A stretch of DNA of 64,000 nt from positions 6,189,582-6,253,581 of the forward strand of contig CM035356.1 in assembly GCA_020137815.1 (NCBI GenBank). The letters are read 5' to 3'. This DNA is from Hormiphora californensis (lineage: Eukaryota > Ctenophora > Tentaculata > Cydippida > Pleurobrachiidae). Made by a program: the position numbers and the translations under genes. Below are positions 1 through 12,414 of the stretch, one piece after another. Under the pieces are notes generated by a model. That model was not told the DNA's origin and made no database searches. It saw nothing but the letters and a program-made list of their open reading frames with translations. How positions within the stretch are numbered: the stretch's first letter is position 1; each line of letters begins with the position of its first letter.

Positions 1-144
1 CGAGAATCAAAACGGGGTCTGGCGGGGCCAGACAGGTAGGTATACAGTTTGGTTTGGTTTGGTTTGGACCACTCATCTGGGACTGTAAACTTTTCCTCCA
101 GTCGTCTCTGCAGTAGTAGGAAATGGGTTGTTTTTCACTTCTTA

Positions 145-553
145 GGTCTACCTCTCCACCCAATAATAGCCATTAGGTCTACCTCTCCACCCAATAGCCA
201 TTAGGTCTACCTACCTCTCCACCCAATAGCCATTAGGTCTACCTACCTCTCCACCCAATAGCCATTAGGTCTACCTACCTCTCCACCCAATAGCCATTAG
301 GTATACCTACCTCTCCACCCAATAGCCATTAGGTCTACCTACCTCTCCACCCAATAGCCATTAGGTCTACCTACCTCTCCACCCAATAGCCATTAGGTCT
401 ACCTACCTCTCCACCCAATAGCCATTAGGTCTACCTACCTCTCCACCCAATAGCCATTAGGTCTACCTACCTCTCCACCCAATAGCCATTAGGTCTACCT
501 ACCTCTCCACCCAATAGCCATTAGGTCTACCTACCTCTCCACCCAATAGCCAT
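145..553 (+). repeat. 32-bp minisatellite abutting the TSPO start codon
   Basis: About 13 direct copies of a 32-bp unit (core CTCTCCACCCAATAGCCAT followed by TAGGTCTACCTAC). The first unit is a variant and the rest are nearly identical. The last unit runs straight into the TSPO start: CCCAATAGCC is followed by ATG at 552 instead of ATT. The array therefore forms the 5' leader or promoter-proximal DNA of the gene, and each unit contains a CCAAT motif. Confidence 0.9.
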
Positions 554-1882
554 GCACACACCAAGTACAGCAGAGAGTTGTGTTGTGTTCACCTTTATAT
601 TGGGTGTCACACTTGGGGGAAGTTACATTACCAGTGCCCTAACTATGGCGGACGATGGAGATGACTGGTAGGTGTATGTACAAGGTGGCCCATAAATTAT
701 GATAGCGGGGGACGAACCGTACCTCCGAAACGGGGCTCGTCCCCCGCTATCATAATTTATGGAAGGTGTTCCCCTGGGCTATCTGGCACTGCAGACCCCA
801 TCTGAGAATCAAATCGGGGTTTGGTGCCGCCAGACAGCCCCTGAGCATGTGTGTGTACAGTAGTTTTTTTTGGAAAACCAGGCTAGTAGATAACAGTGTA
901 GTTAGCAGATAGATAGTGCAGTTAACAGAGTGTGCAACAGCAGTAGTTAACAGCTAGTTAACAGCTAGTTAACAGACAGATAGTGCTTAACATTTAACAA
1001 TCAACAATGTGTGCAGTAGTTGTTAACAGCAATTCTTCGTGCAGGTATGAGGATTTAGAGAAGCCAAGTTGGACTCCACCCAACACTGTATTCGGACCTG
1101 TTTGGGCGGCACTTTACTTCCTCATGGCCGTGGCAGGTGTGTTTTTCAAGTTATCTGTTTTTTAGATTTTTAGAACCTATTTACTCAACCCTATTTACTC
1201 AACCCCCCCCCCCCCTTTCAGCGTTCATGGTTTGGCGTAGAGGTGGATTTATGAAGCAAGCCCTGCCCCTATCTGTCTATTCTGTCCAGCTGGTAGCTAA
1301 CTTCTCGTGGGTATTTATCTATCTTGAAGCCAAGGACCTTCTTGCTGTAAGTTTATTCAGAGAAAAAGGGGCATAACTTGAAACTTCCTGTATTTGTTCA
1401 TCCCAGGGCTGCTTTTACAGGCCTCCATATTTCCCGCGGTATCAATGCAGTAACGCGCGGTGACACTGTGGAGATGAAAGAGCCCGCGCACAGCTCCATG
1501 CTGCGCCGCGCACTGATAAGAACTGACTTACTGACGATACTGTCCTCCCCTCACAAAATCACCCTCACTCACGTGACTTTTCCCAGGCGTTTGTGGAATT
1601 GTGTTGTCTGTGGGTGCTTATACTAATTACTGCTGTACTTTTTGGAAGGGTCCGACGTGCATCAGGTATGTGGCATGATAATTCTGATTCGCCTAATTAG
1701 GTAACACAAGTGAATGGGTAGACACCTGCAGTTCTAAACATGACAATGACACAATGACACACTCTCCCCCAGCGTTCCTCTTGATTCCCTATCTGATATG
1801 GGTCTTCTTTGCCGGGTCCCTTAACTACGAACTGTGGAGACTTAACAAGGACAATAACAGTACAAATACGACATCACATTGA
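552..1882 (+). CDS. TSPO: Translocator protein (TSPO / peripheral benzodiazepine receptor family)
   Basis: Five exons: 552-667, 1045-1136, 1222-1346, 1587-1665 and 1773-1882, all with GT/AG borders and matching phases, total 522 nt = 173 residues, close to the usual ~169. TSPO is a five-helix protein of the outer mitochondrial membrane that binds cholesterol and porphyrins. Visible family marks are [22 protein letters not shown] in helix 2, and LNYELWR near the C-terminus, which fits the CRAC-type cholesterol motif (L, Y, then R). I chose ATG 552 over the in-frame ATG 645 because only the former supplies helix 1 ([13 protein letters not shown]). Intron 1 carries a hairpin at 691-761 and a GGCGCC-type repeat. 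Faces the downstream carrier gene tail to tail. Confidence 0.93.
691..761. repeat. Short hairpin element in TSPO intron 1
   Basis: Inverted repeat with ~25-nt arms beginning CATAAATTATGATAGCGGGG and separated by about 20 nt. Followed at ~785-833 by a copy of the GGCGCC-type interspersed repeat (see 3735, 4023, 29412, 30216, 55948). No coding content; MITE-like. Confidence 0.75.
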
Positions 1883-2004
1883 GTGAAACTTCTGATTTTA
1901 TCCTTTTTAAATGACAATTAAGACGACCTGATATGATAAAAAAGAGTTTAACATTATGACACAACACTAAAAGCATCTGTTTTTACCCAATTTACTTGCA
2001 GCTC

Positions 2005-2035
<31 letters not shown>

Positions 2036-2853
2036 CTCTCTCTCACCCTCTCTCTAGTCTCACTCTCTCTCTCTCTCTCTCTCTCACACACTCTCTAATC
2101 TCACTCTCTCAAGATCTCGCTCTCTCTCAACCTCGATCTTGCTTGTGCAAGGTGCCAATATCACCACTCATCTCTCCCTCGCTCTCACACTAAACACATA
2201 ACAACACAACTGTGTTAAACATACTTCACCCCAACCTTCATGAAAGAATAAATGGGGTGAGTTGAGTCGCCTGACACTGGCCAACTAATAAACACGGACC
2301 CTGCATTTTTCCAAAATTATGCAATTCTTTATCCACCATGTTTTGGTGTGGCTTTCTTGCTATCTCTAGCTCTGTCCTTTTTAAAACTCTGCGGACCTCT
2401 CTTCATTTCGTGACTCTCTCTTATCATCGTAATGATATTAGGACCCTAGTACACTACAAATACTGGCATTATCTAAGAGTTACGAACCGATGTACAAAGC
2501 TACGTCTCGCCTTGTTCGACCCTATCTCCTTCTCCGCAGCTCGCGGAGGAGGGTTAGAACATAACAAGCTGTCTCTGGTAAACGGCTAAAGTCTCTGTCA
2601 AAATCAGTCATAATATAATCTTGCCAAATAGAGTCATAAACTGTCAATAATGGCTAAATGGAAAATAAATCTTTATCTCAATATATCTCAGTGGTAAATC
2701 TTTAAAAAGTATCTGTTGCTATTTCACTATAATATATCCAGATCAAAGATAAAAACAACCCTCCCCTTAATTTACCATTCCATAATAAACTGTCAGGCCA
2801 ATGCTCTGACAGATAATAAACATACACACCCCCTGATTTCCACACACACACAC
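1883..2853. other. Convergent intergenic spacer with CT microsatellite
   Basis: Between the TSPO stop and the carrier stop. Holds an imperfect CT tract (~1999-2115), an AATAAA at 2247-2252 that could serve TSPO, and a copy of the short interspersed repeat ending GAGGGTTAGAACATAAC (~2511-2573). No gene is recognised; the ORF at 2338-2589 has no family features. Confidence 0.6.
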
Positions 2854-3029
2854 AATTGTTCAGCTACTCCTGGACTTGGTTCAGCTACTCCTGCTGCAGC
2901 AATATCGCTTCTTGTTCCCCTCTGATATGTCAATTGTTCAGTACTCCTGCAGCAATATCGCTTCTTCTCCCTCTGATGTCAATTGTTCAGTACTCCTGCA
3001 ATATCGCTTCTTGTTCCCCTCTAAAATTG
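2853..3029 (-). repeat. Tandem repeat copying the carrier stop-codon region
   Basis: About three ~50-60-bp units with the core TCAGTACTCCTGCAGCAATA and flanking TTCTTGTTCCCCTCT. The unit nearest the gene (about 2980-3029) is the real last coding segment including the stop; the others lie just downstream in the presumed 3' UTR. Confidence 0.75.
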
Positions 3030-6000
3030 GCCAGGAGTGCCATTGTAACACTGTAAACTGGCAGCATGGCTGCATTGGTAGGAAATGCTCGTACTAATGT
3101 CGCTGTAACTCCCCTCCAAAACCCTGTGACATAGTATTTTAGTAAACATCAAACCGTTTTAGTAAATCTCAAACAGTATAACTATCGAGAATAGAACAGT
3201 GCAATAACATAATAAAAATGACATAATAATAAACGTACCGTGAAAACCCGCTTTGTTGTAAATGTATCGACAACACTCTCTACCATTTCTGTATTTCCTT
3301 GCACCTTCCATCCCATCTATCTGTATCCGACTTTTCACAACGTCCACCTAGAAATAAAAGTAGATGTTGAGTAAAGGAACAAGAAAATATATAATACAGG
3401 GGTAGGGGTTCACATCTTTCCTTGCCGGCACGCAAATCGCGCCCTACGAATAGGGTTATTTCGTAACCAGAGAGAGAATAGAGGGGGGTTACATTTTCCT
3501 ATTCCAATATCACCCCATGGCGTGGTATTATCATGTTGGAAACACAGATCATTATGATGGAAATGTTGGAAATACAGATCATTATCCAGAATGGATTGAA
3601 TTATTATGATGATGTCAACACAGGATAATCTGCAAGTTGCAGTAAAATGTTCCCGGGAATAAAATCAATTTTTGAATTTATATTCCCAGGAATCTTATTA
3701 TACAAACAAAACTCCTGTGGTTAGGACCGCTTAATCCCAGTCTGGCGGCGCCGACCCCATCTGAGAGCACTGTCAAATCCGGGTCCGATGTCTGGCACCG
3801 CCAGATTGGTTAATCCCTGGTAATGGGTTTCCCGCTATAACACTTACGGGGTAATTGATGCCCCAACTTATCATGCCACTGAAGCCCCCAGCTAGCAAGA
3901 GATGGAATGAGTTGAGGTCCGTTAACCGCTTGTGGGGTCCTCTAAACCACTGTATTATAAACTCAAACCTGAAGTAAAGCCATGGTGAGACTGATAAGGA
4001 GAGGGCTGAGTGAGAGGGGGGCTGTCTGGCGCCGCGACCCATCTGAGCGCACTGTCGCACGCTCAGATTTGAGAATCAAATGGGGTATGGCGCCGCCATA
4101 CAGGAGGGGGGGGTGTGGGGAAGAGAGATATTGCTCGGATGGAAGTTGTTCGGCCGGAAGTTTGCTTAACAAGGTTGTTCAATGTTTTCATTTGAACATT
4201 TTGACCGATACCCCGGGATTAATATGTTTACCCACACACCGCGGTACCAGTATAATTCACTTCACAACAACAAGTTGGTTGTTATTTTAACACACATTCA
4301 CATTTATAATTGGTGGTTAGCAACTACGTACGCATCACACAAGTGATTGGGATAATCAGTTTGGGAGTCACCGCGTCACACCGCTCAAAGAGCTTGGTAG
4401 AACGTCGGCTTAGTATCACCAACCAACTAACCAACCAACTACGTACGCTGAGAAGTAGAGACCACATGAGATAAGTTCACGACTAATTGTCAGGCCCAGT
4501 CCTCGTTTCATCCCTTGGATGCCCTCCGATTTGATTATCTGTGCAATGACGTCTTTGTTCGATAAATGTCGGCTTCCAGCTGAGATGGATCACGAGGTTA
4601 AGATAGAGTAAGGGAAGTGGGCCAACTCACGGGATCAAAATTAAAAGTTATTTGGAGCTCGGCCAGATATATTTGGGGATTTAGAGAGATCCTAGATCAC
4701 CTGAAACTTGCAGACGACACTTTATTAGTTCAACTGGGCCACTAATAAATCCGGCGAGTAATCCTGATGCAGTCCCCGCTATGTACGTGCTCCTGTGGGA
4801 AAGAAGGGCTATAAAGTGGGGATAGTAGTAGGGGGATAATAGTAGGGGTGGCGAAACCGAGGGACTTCTGGGGTGGTCACCACCCGGTGGTGTAACCTTG
4901 GTGGTGTAACCTTGTTCCATGGGCAGAATTCGGCGAAATTTATTTAGGGCTAGAAAGTAGTAGTAGGGATTCCACCAGATAAATTCAGCCTTCATTATTC
5001 TTATCGCCCGGGCCTTTGCAAACGAGGCCTTACAAAACTCGGGGAATTACTGCCCAGTCATTGTACTACAAACAAGATAACATATACAACATATATTCAA
5101 CTTACGAAACTTTGGGACGGTCCATATCGTTGTCAATGGATTGTAGAACGCTTGAATAGACACCAAAAAATATAGCGTTCATGGCACTTGTGCTGACCAT
5201 GGGAGCCATCATCCCCTTGTATAAACCCCGAGCCTGGGAAATGGGGAAGTTGTTTTAGTAACACTGTGTCTGAATCAGACATGGAGTCTAGAGTAGGTAT
5301 TATTTTGAGCTTCTACAGAAGTATCATTCAGAGAGGTAGTTCAGGGCTCAGGCTGATATATATGAAAGATCATGAAACAATATCCATGATAATGATATCA
5401 CTAGTGAGCTCAATGATTGAGTCAATGGGTATCACCGTATTCACTCGAAAAGGTAATAACTCACCCCTTCCTTCGCTAGTGTCTTCCGAAGGCAGTCTGA
5501 AAATCCCTTGTACCCCGAAGTAGTCTGTAACCGAACCTAAGAAAGGAGTTAGATTTGTCATTTTGTCAATCGGAGACAGATTTGTAGATAGATTCAGTGT
5601 AGAGAATGCTTGCCAGGCCCTTGTCAGCGCAAAATGTGCTGCGCGGGCCAATTTGCTAAGTGCTGACAAAGCACTTTCAATGAAAAGGAGAAAATGCGCG
5701 CTCCTGAGTTCCACCTCACATGACTAGGACAAAAGGTGACGCTATGAAGTATGAACATGATGTTGTGAGTGAAAGATGTCATCGTGACCACGCGAAGATT
5801 TTATGTCATCATGGGACACTTTATGACGTAGACCTTCCCAATCTCATTAAGTTTTGTATGCGATACTAGGATATGAGAAATGCAGATAAAGAAAATCAAA
5901 TTAAAACCCAGATTCCGGCCTCAGGGAGGAGGAATATTCATATTTATATGGAGAGCTCTCTCGTAATCTAAAAACCCCGCCCAGAGGCCGGCCTGTTGCA

Positions 6001-6877
6001 AAAAAGTAAAAACCCTTAATTGGGTAGGAGTAGCTAGACAGAACCTGGCACGAAGCCCGGTTATTATCAGACTGTGATGTACTATGTAGCATGATCAAAC
6101 AGTTAATTTTGTTAATTAGCAATAAACACTTATTTTCTCTCACTAACATTTCATGTTTCTTTCTCTACGATGTACAAGTCGAGTGACGAGTGTCTGTGAG
6201 TTTGTTCTCTCGCCGCTGCAGCAGCTACTTAGCTCGCGATGAGAAGATGTTTTACGAGTAACAAATTAACTGATGTTAATTCAGGCGGACTCTAGTGCTA
6301 ACGGACTCTTTATCTAAATCCAAGGCGGACTCTATATCTAAAAACGGACTCTTTATCTACAGTTAGATTTTGAAAAAAGTTTAGATAAAGAGTCCTCCCT
6401 GTGTAGACTTTTTAGATAAAGAGTCCGCCCTGTGTAGAATTTTTAGATATAGAGTCCTCTAGTACATTTTGGCGCCAAATCCTCCAACCCGTACTCTATA
6501 TCTAAAATCCTAACCCAACCCAAAACCTAACCCTAACACTAACCCCCACCCTAACCTCGAACCCAAATAACGGCCCTAACACTTCTAAATTAGTATAGGG
6601 GTAGAGCAAACTCTCGTTTCCGGCCTAACGGCCGAAATCTCGAGTTCGCGGCGAAAGGCGGACTCTATATCTAATTTAGATTTATGTAGATATAGAGTCC
6701 ACTTTGTTTAGACTTTTTAGATAAAGAGTCCGCCCTGTGTAGACTTTTTAGATAAAGAGTCCTCCTAGAGTTTAGACTTATTTGGACTCTTTATCTAAAT
6801 CTAAATTTAGATATAGAGTCCACTGTAGACTTAGAGTGTAGCACTAGAGTCCGCACACCGTTAATTCAGTATTCACC

Positions 6878-6929
<52 letters not shown>

Positions 6930-9524
6930 TCATATTTGTCTTTTTCTAAATGTACAACTTGTACTCTAGCACTTGACGTGAAATTGTTCTACTCAGTAGT
7001 ACTCGCCATATCTTCTTCTTTTTATTTTATTTTTCTTCCCAATATAGCAAGATTCTAGATCTGGAAACACATTGAATGATTCAATATTATTGAAACACTA
7101 TGATTATATCACTCTTTACTCCCACGTTCTATCATTATCTACATCATCTCAGTTTAGCACATGTGATATATATTCGTCCCACGGGGTGCATCACATGAGG
7201 ATAAGGCGTATCACATGTGGCGTGTCTAAAATAAGCGACATCACCACATGCCGTGCGGCGTGCAATAATACACACGCACCGAGATCATAAACAAAAACAC
7301 TTTTGCTCTCTTCCTTCCCGGCGTCATCGTACCGACCTACTTCTATTTATCTTCCACTCCAAGTCCAATGCCAAGGGAGAGACAGACGTCCGACAACTAT
7401 AATAGCATGGTCTTAGAACACCTATAATCGATATTCAACCCTCCCCCAAAAACACAATCCATCGAATTTTCGGACGAGGCGATAGCCCTGTTTCGAAAAT
7501 CAGATCTTCGGAATTGTTGGTGTAAGTCAGTGTGTACAAGAAATCCGGTTTTACCACTTCTCAGAAGTAGGAAGTTGGAGCGCACATTCTATGAAAGATA
7601 AACATAACATAGCCGGAAAATACAGAGAGAGAGAAGAAAGAGAGATAGATCAGAGATAGAGTGAAGATGAGTTGGGTATGAATCAGGAAACGACCGAACC
7701 GGGTTTTTTTCCACCGAACCGAACCGAACCGAATTTGAAAAACTTTTTTACAGAACCGAACCGAACCGAACCGAATTTCGGTAACCGAACCGAACCGAAC
7801 CATACAAAACTTTTTCTATATAAATGTTTCTCTAAAAAGTCATGGAGAGCACCGATCAAGGTATTGAGAATCATTCTCTGAAATTTTGTTAAAAAATGTT
7901 TGAAAAAATTTCAAAGTCAATTTTGTGAAAAAATTTTCAAAGTCAATTTTATCGTAAATTTTCTATGTCAATTTTTGCGTACGAATCGTGTTTCGAATCG
8001 GCAATGCTATACGGGAATGGTATTGCTAATTAGCAGGATTAAACGAACCATGAATCGTGTCTCTCTAAATTTCCTAATTAGATTTGATGGGGGATCACGT
8101 ATCAGCACAATCCATCTCGGACCCACTAATTACCAGCATCACTCCCGTTTAGCATTGTCGATTAGAAACACGATTCGTATACCATAATTTACTTAAAATA
8201 TTTTTCACAAAAAAAATTTCACAAAATTTCAGGTAATGATTCTCAATACCTTGATCGATGCTCTCCATGAATTTTTAGAGAAACATTTAATTTTGTGAAA
8301 AAACTTTGTAAAATATTTCAAAGTCAATTTCGGAAAAAAAAATTCTATGTCAATTTTGCCGTACGAATCGTGTTGCGAATCGGTGATGCTATGCGGCAGT
8401 GCTCTCGCTAATTAGCAGGATTTATTGAAACATGAATCGTTTCCCCTAAACTTCCTAATTAGATTTGATGGGGGATCACGTATCAGCATAATCCATCTCG
8501 GACCCACTAATTAGCAACATCACTCCCGCTTAGCAATACCGATTCGAAACACGATTCGTACGCAAAAATTGACATAGAAAATTTTCCATAAAATTGACTT
8601 TGAAATGTTTTCCAACTTTTTTACAAAATTTCAGAGAATGATTCTTAACACCTTGATCGGTGCTCTCCATGAATTTTTTGAAAAAAAAAGTTTCTGAATT
8701 TGTTGACCCTCTCATGAGGACACGATTCGACGGGAAGTCAGGTATCAAATCAATCCATATCGAACCCGCTAACTAGCGAAATCATTTCCACATAGCACCA
8801 CCGATTCGAAATAGGGTTAATACGGCGAAATTGACATTGAAATCCATACAATTTTCGTGAAATAATTGAAAAATTTTGCATGAAAAAGCCCGATGTCTGG
8901 GCATTTTTTGACCAAAAAATTCGGTGGTTCGGCCAAAATTTCCTACCGAACCGAACCGAACCGAACCGCCCAAAAAACACCGAATTTCCGAACCGAACCG
9001 AACCGAACCGAATATTCGGTCGCTTCCTGGTATGAATATGTGGTGCGGGAGTGAAATATCACGTTTATCTCAACTCAGAAATGCACGTACTATCTGTAGA
9101 GCACAGTTCTGCAGATCGGTTTATTATTATAACTCTCTGAATTTAGTAAATCCCTACATAGTGTGGCATGAGGTAATGTATGCCAAATAGAATAATGTGA
9201 TCCTCTCTAGCCATACTTGTCCGGCTTCAAGTATCTTCCCCTGATGCATCCCTTAGTGACACAACCCGAGAGAGAAATGCGACAAGAATTGAAATAAATA
9301 AACTGAAAATTCATACTGATTCTCAACTTTTTTTACTCCTTCACTGGACAGTGGACACTGTTTAACAATTAAAATAATTAAAACTACAATTTGTGATATT
9401 AAACAGTTTTATCGTAAATTCTAAAAATAGATAAATTCCTTGTATATCCTTTCTCCTCTCTCCCGGTCTTCAATCGCTTGTGTCTTGCTCTCTACGGCAG
9501 TTATTGCAGTTCTCTCTCTCTCTC

Positions 9525-9582
<58 letters not shown>

Positions 9583-12121
9583 CGTCTCTCTCTCCCTCTA
9601 CCTTATCCCCCTCTCTCTCCCTCTCTCTCTCCCTCTCTCTAAATGTGGACAGTGTACTCTGCTGCAGAAGAACGTGTATATCCGCTATATTGAGATCTCG
9701 GAACTTTGGACCATTTACAAGACCAAACAGGAATAAAGCAGTTATATAAATTATGTAAGGAAAAGAAGATAAAATTGAATGTCTGAAGGGTGTGTGTCTG
9801 ATTTTTTCCACCCGACTCTAGATTTAAAAATATGAGCTAGTTCTATCGCCTCCTATATGATAATATATGTTCAGCGCTTACAGAATATAGTAACTCTCTA
9901 CTTATAATAGCGTTGCTAAGCAACAAGCGACAAGCTATTTCTTTATGACAGAAGAGAAATAGAGCATACACAAAGTATGTGTCATTGTGTCATATGTGTC
10001 ATTGTGTCATATAATATACTTCTGGAGACGTGATGGTGAGGTGTGAACAATGATTGCTGCTCTAATGATTATACCGAATAAAAGATCTACTAGATATTCG
10101 TGGTATCATCTAAATTCCAAGTATCCCCGGCCCATCTAGTTAGGTGGCTAGTTACACCAGAATATATCTGCTTGCAGCGTATTGTTTTCATTTGATAACC
10201 CGCTAACAATGTACACACAGTGCAATCAGAGAGATGAGCGGCCGAGAGATGGGCGGGGGGAGATGAGGGAGGTACTGATGAATATGTTGAAAGGATTCTG
10301 TGATGAGGAGGATATGGTGATGTACCGGATTAGGGTTCAGTGATCTTCAAAAGCTTCTGTATTCTAGGTAGTTTGTGGAGGTAACTAAAGGATAACTATA
10401 GTTACTCAAATTTAGGGTTACTAAAATTAGGATAAAGGAATGATCTTTTTCCTGGTGTCGAACAAGGAAATCGTATATCATGACTTTATCAATCAATATT
10501 ATATCTCTGATCTAATTAAGGTCATCTTTGATCCCTACTAATGATTAGTTTATCGTACTGCATTTATTGATTATTCGACCAGCGACCCTAAACAAACATC
10601 CTGTTGTAAATATATACAGCCAGCCTGAAATCCAAACCTAGACCCCAGAGCACTGGCCTGGCCTTATAGAACGGTGGTCAGAGTTACTCGAAATTAGAGT
10701 TACTAGGAATTACGGCCTCCCTTGCACCTCCGGAGATCTCCTGGAGCTGGAGACGTCCCCGGGTGATCTCCTTGAGATCTCCCAGCTGGGGGATTATAAT
10801 AGAAAAACCACCAAAGACGAAATCTAGCACCAGAAAAGTGACTCAATAACAATTCTGACACACTTTTTTGGCAATGCATAACGTCCCGGGCGGTGCATCT
10901 ATTATACAGGAACCGACCGAAACACTGAAACAGGTCAACAACCAAACAGAACTCGTTATTTAGGTCACGTGACTGGTTATCAGCCAATCAGGGACCAGTA
11001 TTTCCTGCATCTATTATAGTTCCTCAGCTGGGACCTCACGGGGACGTCTCCAGGAGGTCTCCAGGAGGTGAGGCCGTTAGGATAAAGGAATGATATTGAT
11101 AGTACGTGCTTTTGCTTGGTCATATATTACATTGCAATATCATGACTTGATCAATCAAGATATATCTGATCTAATTAAGGTCATATTTGACCCTACTAAC
11201 TAGTAGTTTATCGTACTGCATTTATTGATTATTGAACCCTAAGAAAACATTCCTACTGAAATTATACAGCCAGCCTGAAACCTAGACCCAAGAGCATTGG
11301 CCTGGCCCTACAGAACAGCGGTCAGAGCATTGACTCAACCCCTAATCCCTAATTCGACCGGCATCCCTAAACAAACATCCTAAGCCCCTAATCACTATGA
11401 AACCAAAACCTGAAGATGCAGTTATAACATTCAAAAGTGACTAGCTCATTATATGTATAGATCCTCAAGTGCAACTGTAATTGGTAATTTATGGTTTCTA
11501 AGAACTATTAACTATGGATTAAAATTTTGTAGACAGAAGTGTGATAAGAGGGGTGAACCAACGTCGACGACGCCCACTTTAGCCATTTAGTGTGTTTTTA
11601 ATAAAAATTACGAATATAATTTCTCAAAGTTACCTTAATTGTATCGAATGGATGTCCAACTATAAGCCCCGCCGCCCCTGAAAAAAAGGAGTGTTAGTTT
11701 GGTGTACGTGATGTGTCGTGGTACCCGTTAGACAAACACAGGACACCACAGGAGCAGGAAGGCACAAGACAAACAGGGGAAGAGGCGGTATTTCTGTAAT
11801 ACAAAATGAAAGTCCAAGAGACACAGAATACGAGGGGAGTACCGGTATTAAAAATAACACGAATTCCTAAATAAATACTATGTTAAAATAAGCTGGGTAT
11901 TACTCTTTACACCCATCGAATGGAACATTGTACAAGTGAATTGAGACATGTGTGATTACCAGGAACCGACCGAATCAGGAGATACTGGTTCCTGATTGGC
12001 TGATAACCAGTCACGTGACCTAAATAACGATTTCTGATTGGTTGTTTACTTGTTTCGGTCGGTTCCTGGTAGTGTGATTACCTGCAGCTGTGCCAGATAT
12101 GAAACCGTCAATATGACTCAT
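2987..12121 (-). CDS. SLC25-family mitochondrial carrier
   Basis: Nine exons on the minus strand: 12121-12082, 11677-11634, 5536-5465, 5233-5106, 4792-4701, 4579-4447, 3968-3848, 3347-3239 and 3123-2987. Phases join throughout; 876 nt = 291 residues, the normal carrier length. The family exchanges metabolites across the inner mitochondrial membrane using three ~100-residue repeats. The three signatures are present: HPFDTIKVRLQ, GPVELIKCRLQ and YPVDVVKSRIQ, with typical second halves such as GLYKGMMAP and GFWRGVTATLVRAFPTNA. The second and third signatures resemble the basic-amino-acid/acylcarnitine branch (SLC25A20/29/45/48), but the substrate is inference. Intron 2 (11633-5537) holds a Mutator-like and an hAT-like element plus a MITE; another MITE starts 14 bp downstream of exon 1. 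Confidence 0.93.
3735..3811. repeat. GGCGCC-type hairpin repeat, copy
   Basis: Short interspersed repeat bounded by TCTGGCGGCGCC and GGCACCGCCAGA around CCCATCTGAGAGC. It lies in carrier intron 7. Related copies occur at ~785-833, 4023-4103, 29412-29483, 30216-30272 and 55948-56040. Confidence 0.65.
4023..4103. repeat. GGCGCC-type hairpin repeat, copy
   Basis: CTGTCTGGCGCCGCGACCC at the left, TGGCGCCGCCATACAGG at the right, with TTTGAGAATCAAATGGGG inside. Same family as at 3735, located in carrier intron 6. Confidence 0.65.
6284..6859 (+). mobile_element. Mutator-like non-autonomous element, copy A
   Basis: 576-bp element flanked by the 9-bp target duplication GTTAATTCA (6275-6283 and 6860-6868). 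Termini GGCGGACTCTAGTGCTA and TAGCACTAGAGTCCGC are inverted repeats. Sub-terminal blocks repeat ACTCTTTATCTAAA and ACTCTATATCTAAA in both orientations. The centre has telomere-like CTAACCC/CTAACAC runs (~6508-6560). No ORF. A second copy in the opposite orientation is at 36047-36630. A 9-10-bp duplication points to the Mutator class, but no transposase is present. Confidence 0.82.
6876..6932. repeat. CT microsatellite
   Basis: Nearly uninterrupted CT run immediately after Mutator-like copy A, inside carrier intron 2. Confidence 0.9.
7684..9029. mobile_element. hAT-like non-autonomous element of 1.35 kb
   Basis: Flanked by a perfect 8-bp duplication GTATGAAT (7676-7683 and 9030-9037). Terminal inverted repeats are CAGGAAACGACCGAAC and its complement ending TTCGGTCGCTTCCTG, followed inward by runs of the pentamer CCGAA. 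Internal inverted modules contain GAATCGTGTTTCGAATCGG, GCTAATTAGCAGGATT and GGGGGATCACGTATCAGCA. No transposase ORF; the ORFs here are readings of the pentamer runs. The termini match the ~109-bp MITE family of this window, and the internal modules match the TA-flanked element at 62711-63571. Confidence 0.85.
9507..9645. repeat. CT microsatellite
   Basis: CT-rich tract with CCCTCT interruptions. It gives spurious Ser-Leu and Arg-Glu ORFs on both strands. Confidence 0.9.
10430..11335. repeat. Direct duplication flanking a fold-back and a MITE
   Basis: About 10430-10682 and 11080-11335 are diverged direct copies, both beginning GGATAAAGGAATGAT and ending TGGCCT...GGTCAGAG. The interval holds GAGATCTCC/GGAGACGTC-rich inverted segments (~10704-10800 and ~11020-11075) and a MITE copy (10907-11007). 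All lies in carrier intron 2; no coding content. Confidence 0.6.
10907..11007 (+). mobile_element. CAGGAACC MITE copy 1 (right end lost)
   Basis: Begins CAGGAACCGACCGAAA, carries CACGTGAC and GCCAATCAGG, and stops at TTTCCTG without the right terminal repeat. CTATTATA sits at the left edge, and CATCTATTATA follows the right edge, consistent with a target duplication plus a small terminal deletion. Confidence 0.8.
11960..12068 (-). mobile_element. CAGGAACC MITE copy 2
   Basis: 109 bp with both terminal repeats (CAGGAACCGACCGAA and its complement). It lies 14 bp downstream of the first coding exon of the carrier, in intron 1. GTGATTAC precedes it and recurs 5 bp beyond its right end, so the target duplication is imperfect. 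Confidence 0.85.
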
Positions 12122-12414
12122 TCTAGCTCATTTCCTTGGTCTTCTTCTTTTCAGTGCAGAATAACTTGCACAATTCGTTTCGTTGTAGATTAGTTATGTG
12201 CCGCGTGTGGCAAGGGGTCCTCACACGCAATTATCTCAGTTTGAGCAGATTGATCAACAACAAAATAGGTCGTGTGATTAAGTTCTTGCTGGCCCTAAGC
12301 TTAAATAGTGGCAGGCTTGAGATTAATTAAATGTCGTCACATCAGGATATAACCCGGATATATCAGATAATCAGGCCCTGATATCCTGAATTGTCTTACG
12401 GGCGATAGCCTATC

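Noticed and set aside
1-553. Direct repeats at the window start as a CRISPR array
   Set aside because: Units are contiguous 32-bp copies without unique spacers, in a eukaryotic gene context.
6508-6580. CTAACCC runs as an interstitial telomere
   Set aside because: They sit inside both copies of a transposable element at the same position, so they are element sequence.
7561-9190. ORFs with repeated Phe-Gly-Ser-Val-Arg or Pro-Asn-Arg-Thr-Glu
   Set aside because: Translations of the CCGAA pentamer runs at the ends of the hAT-like element.
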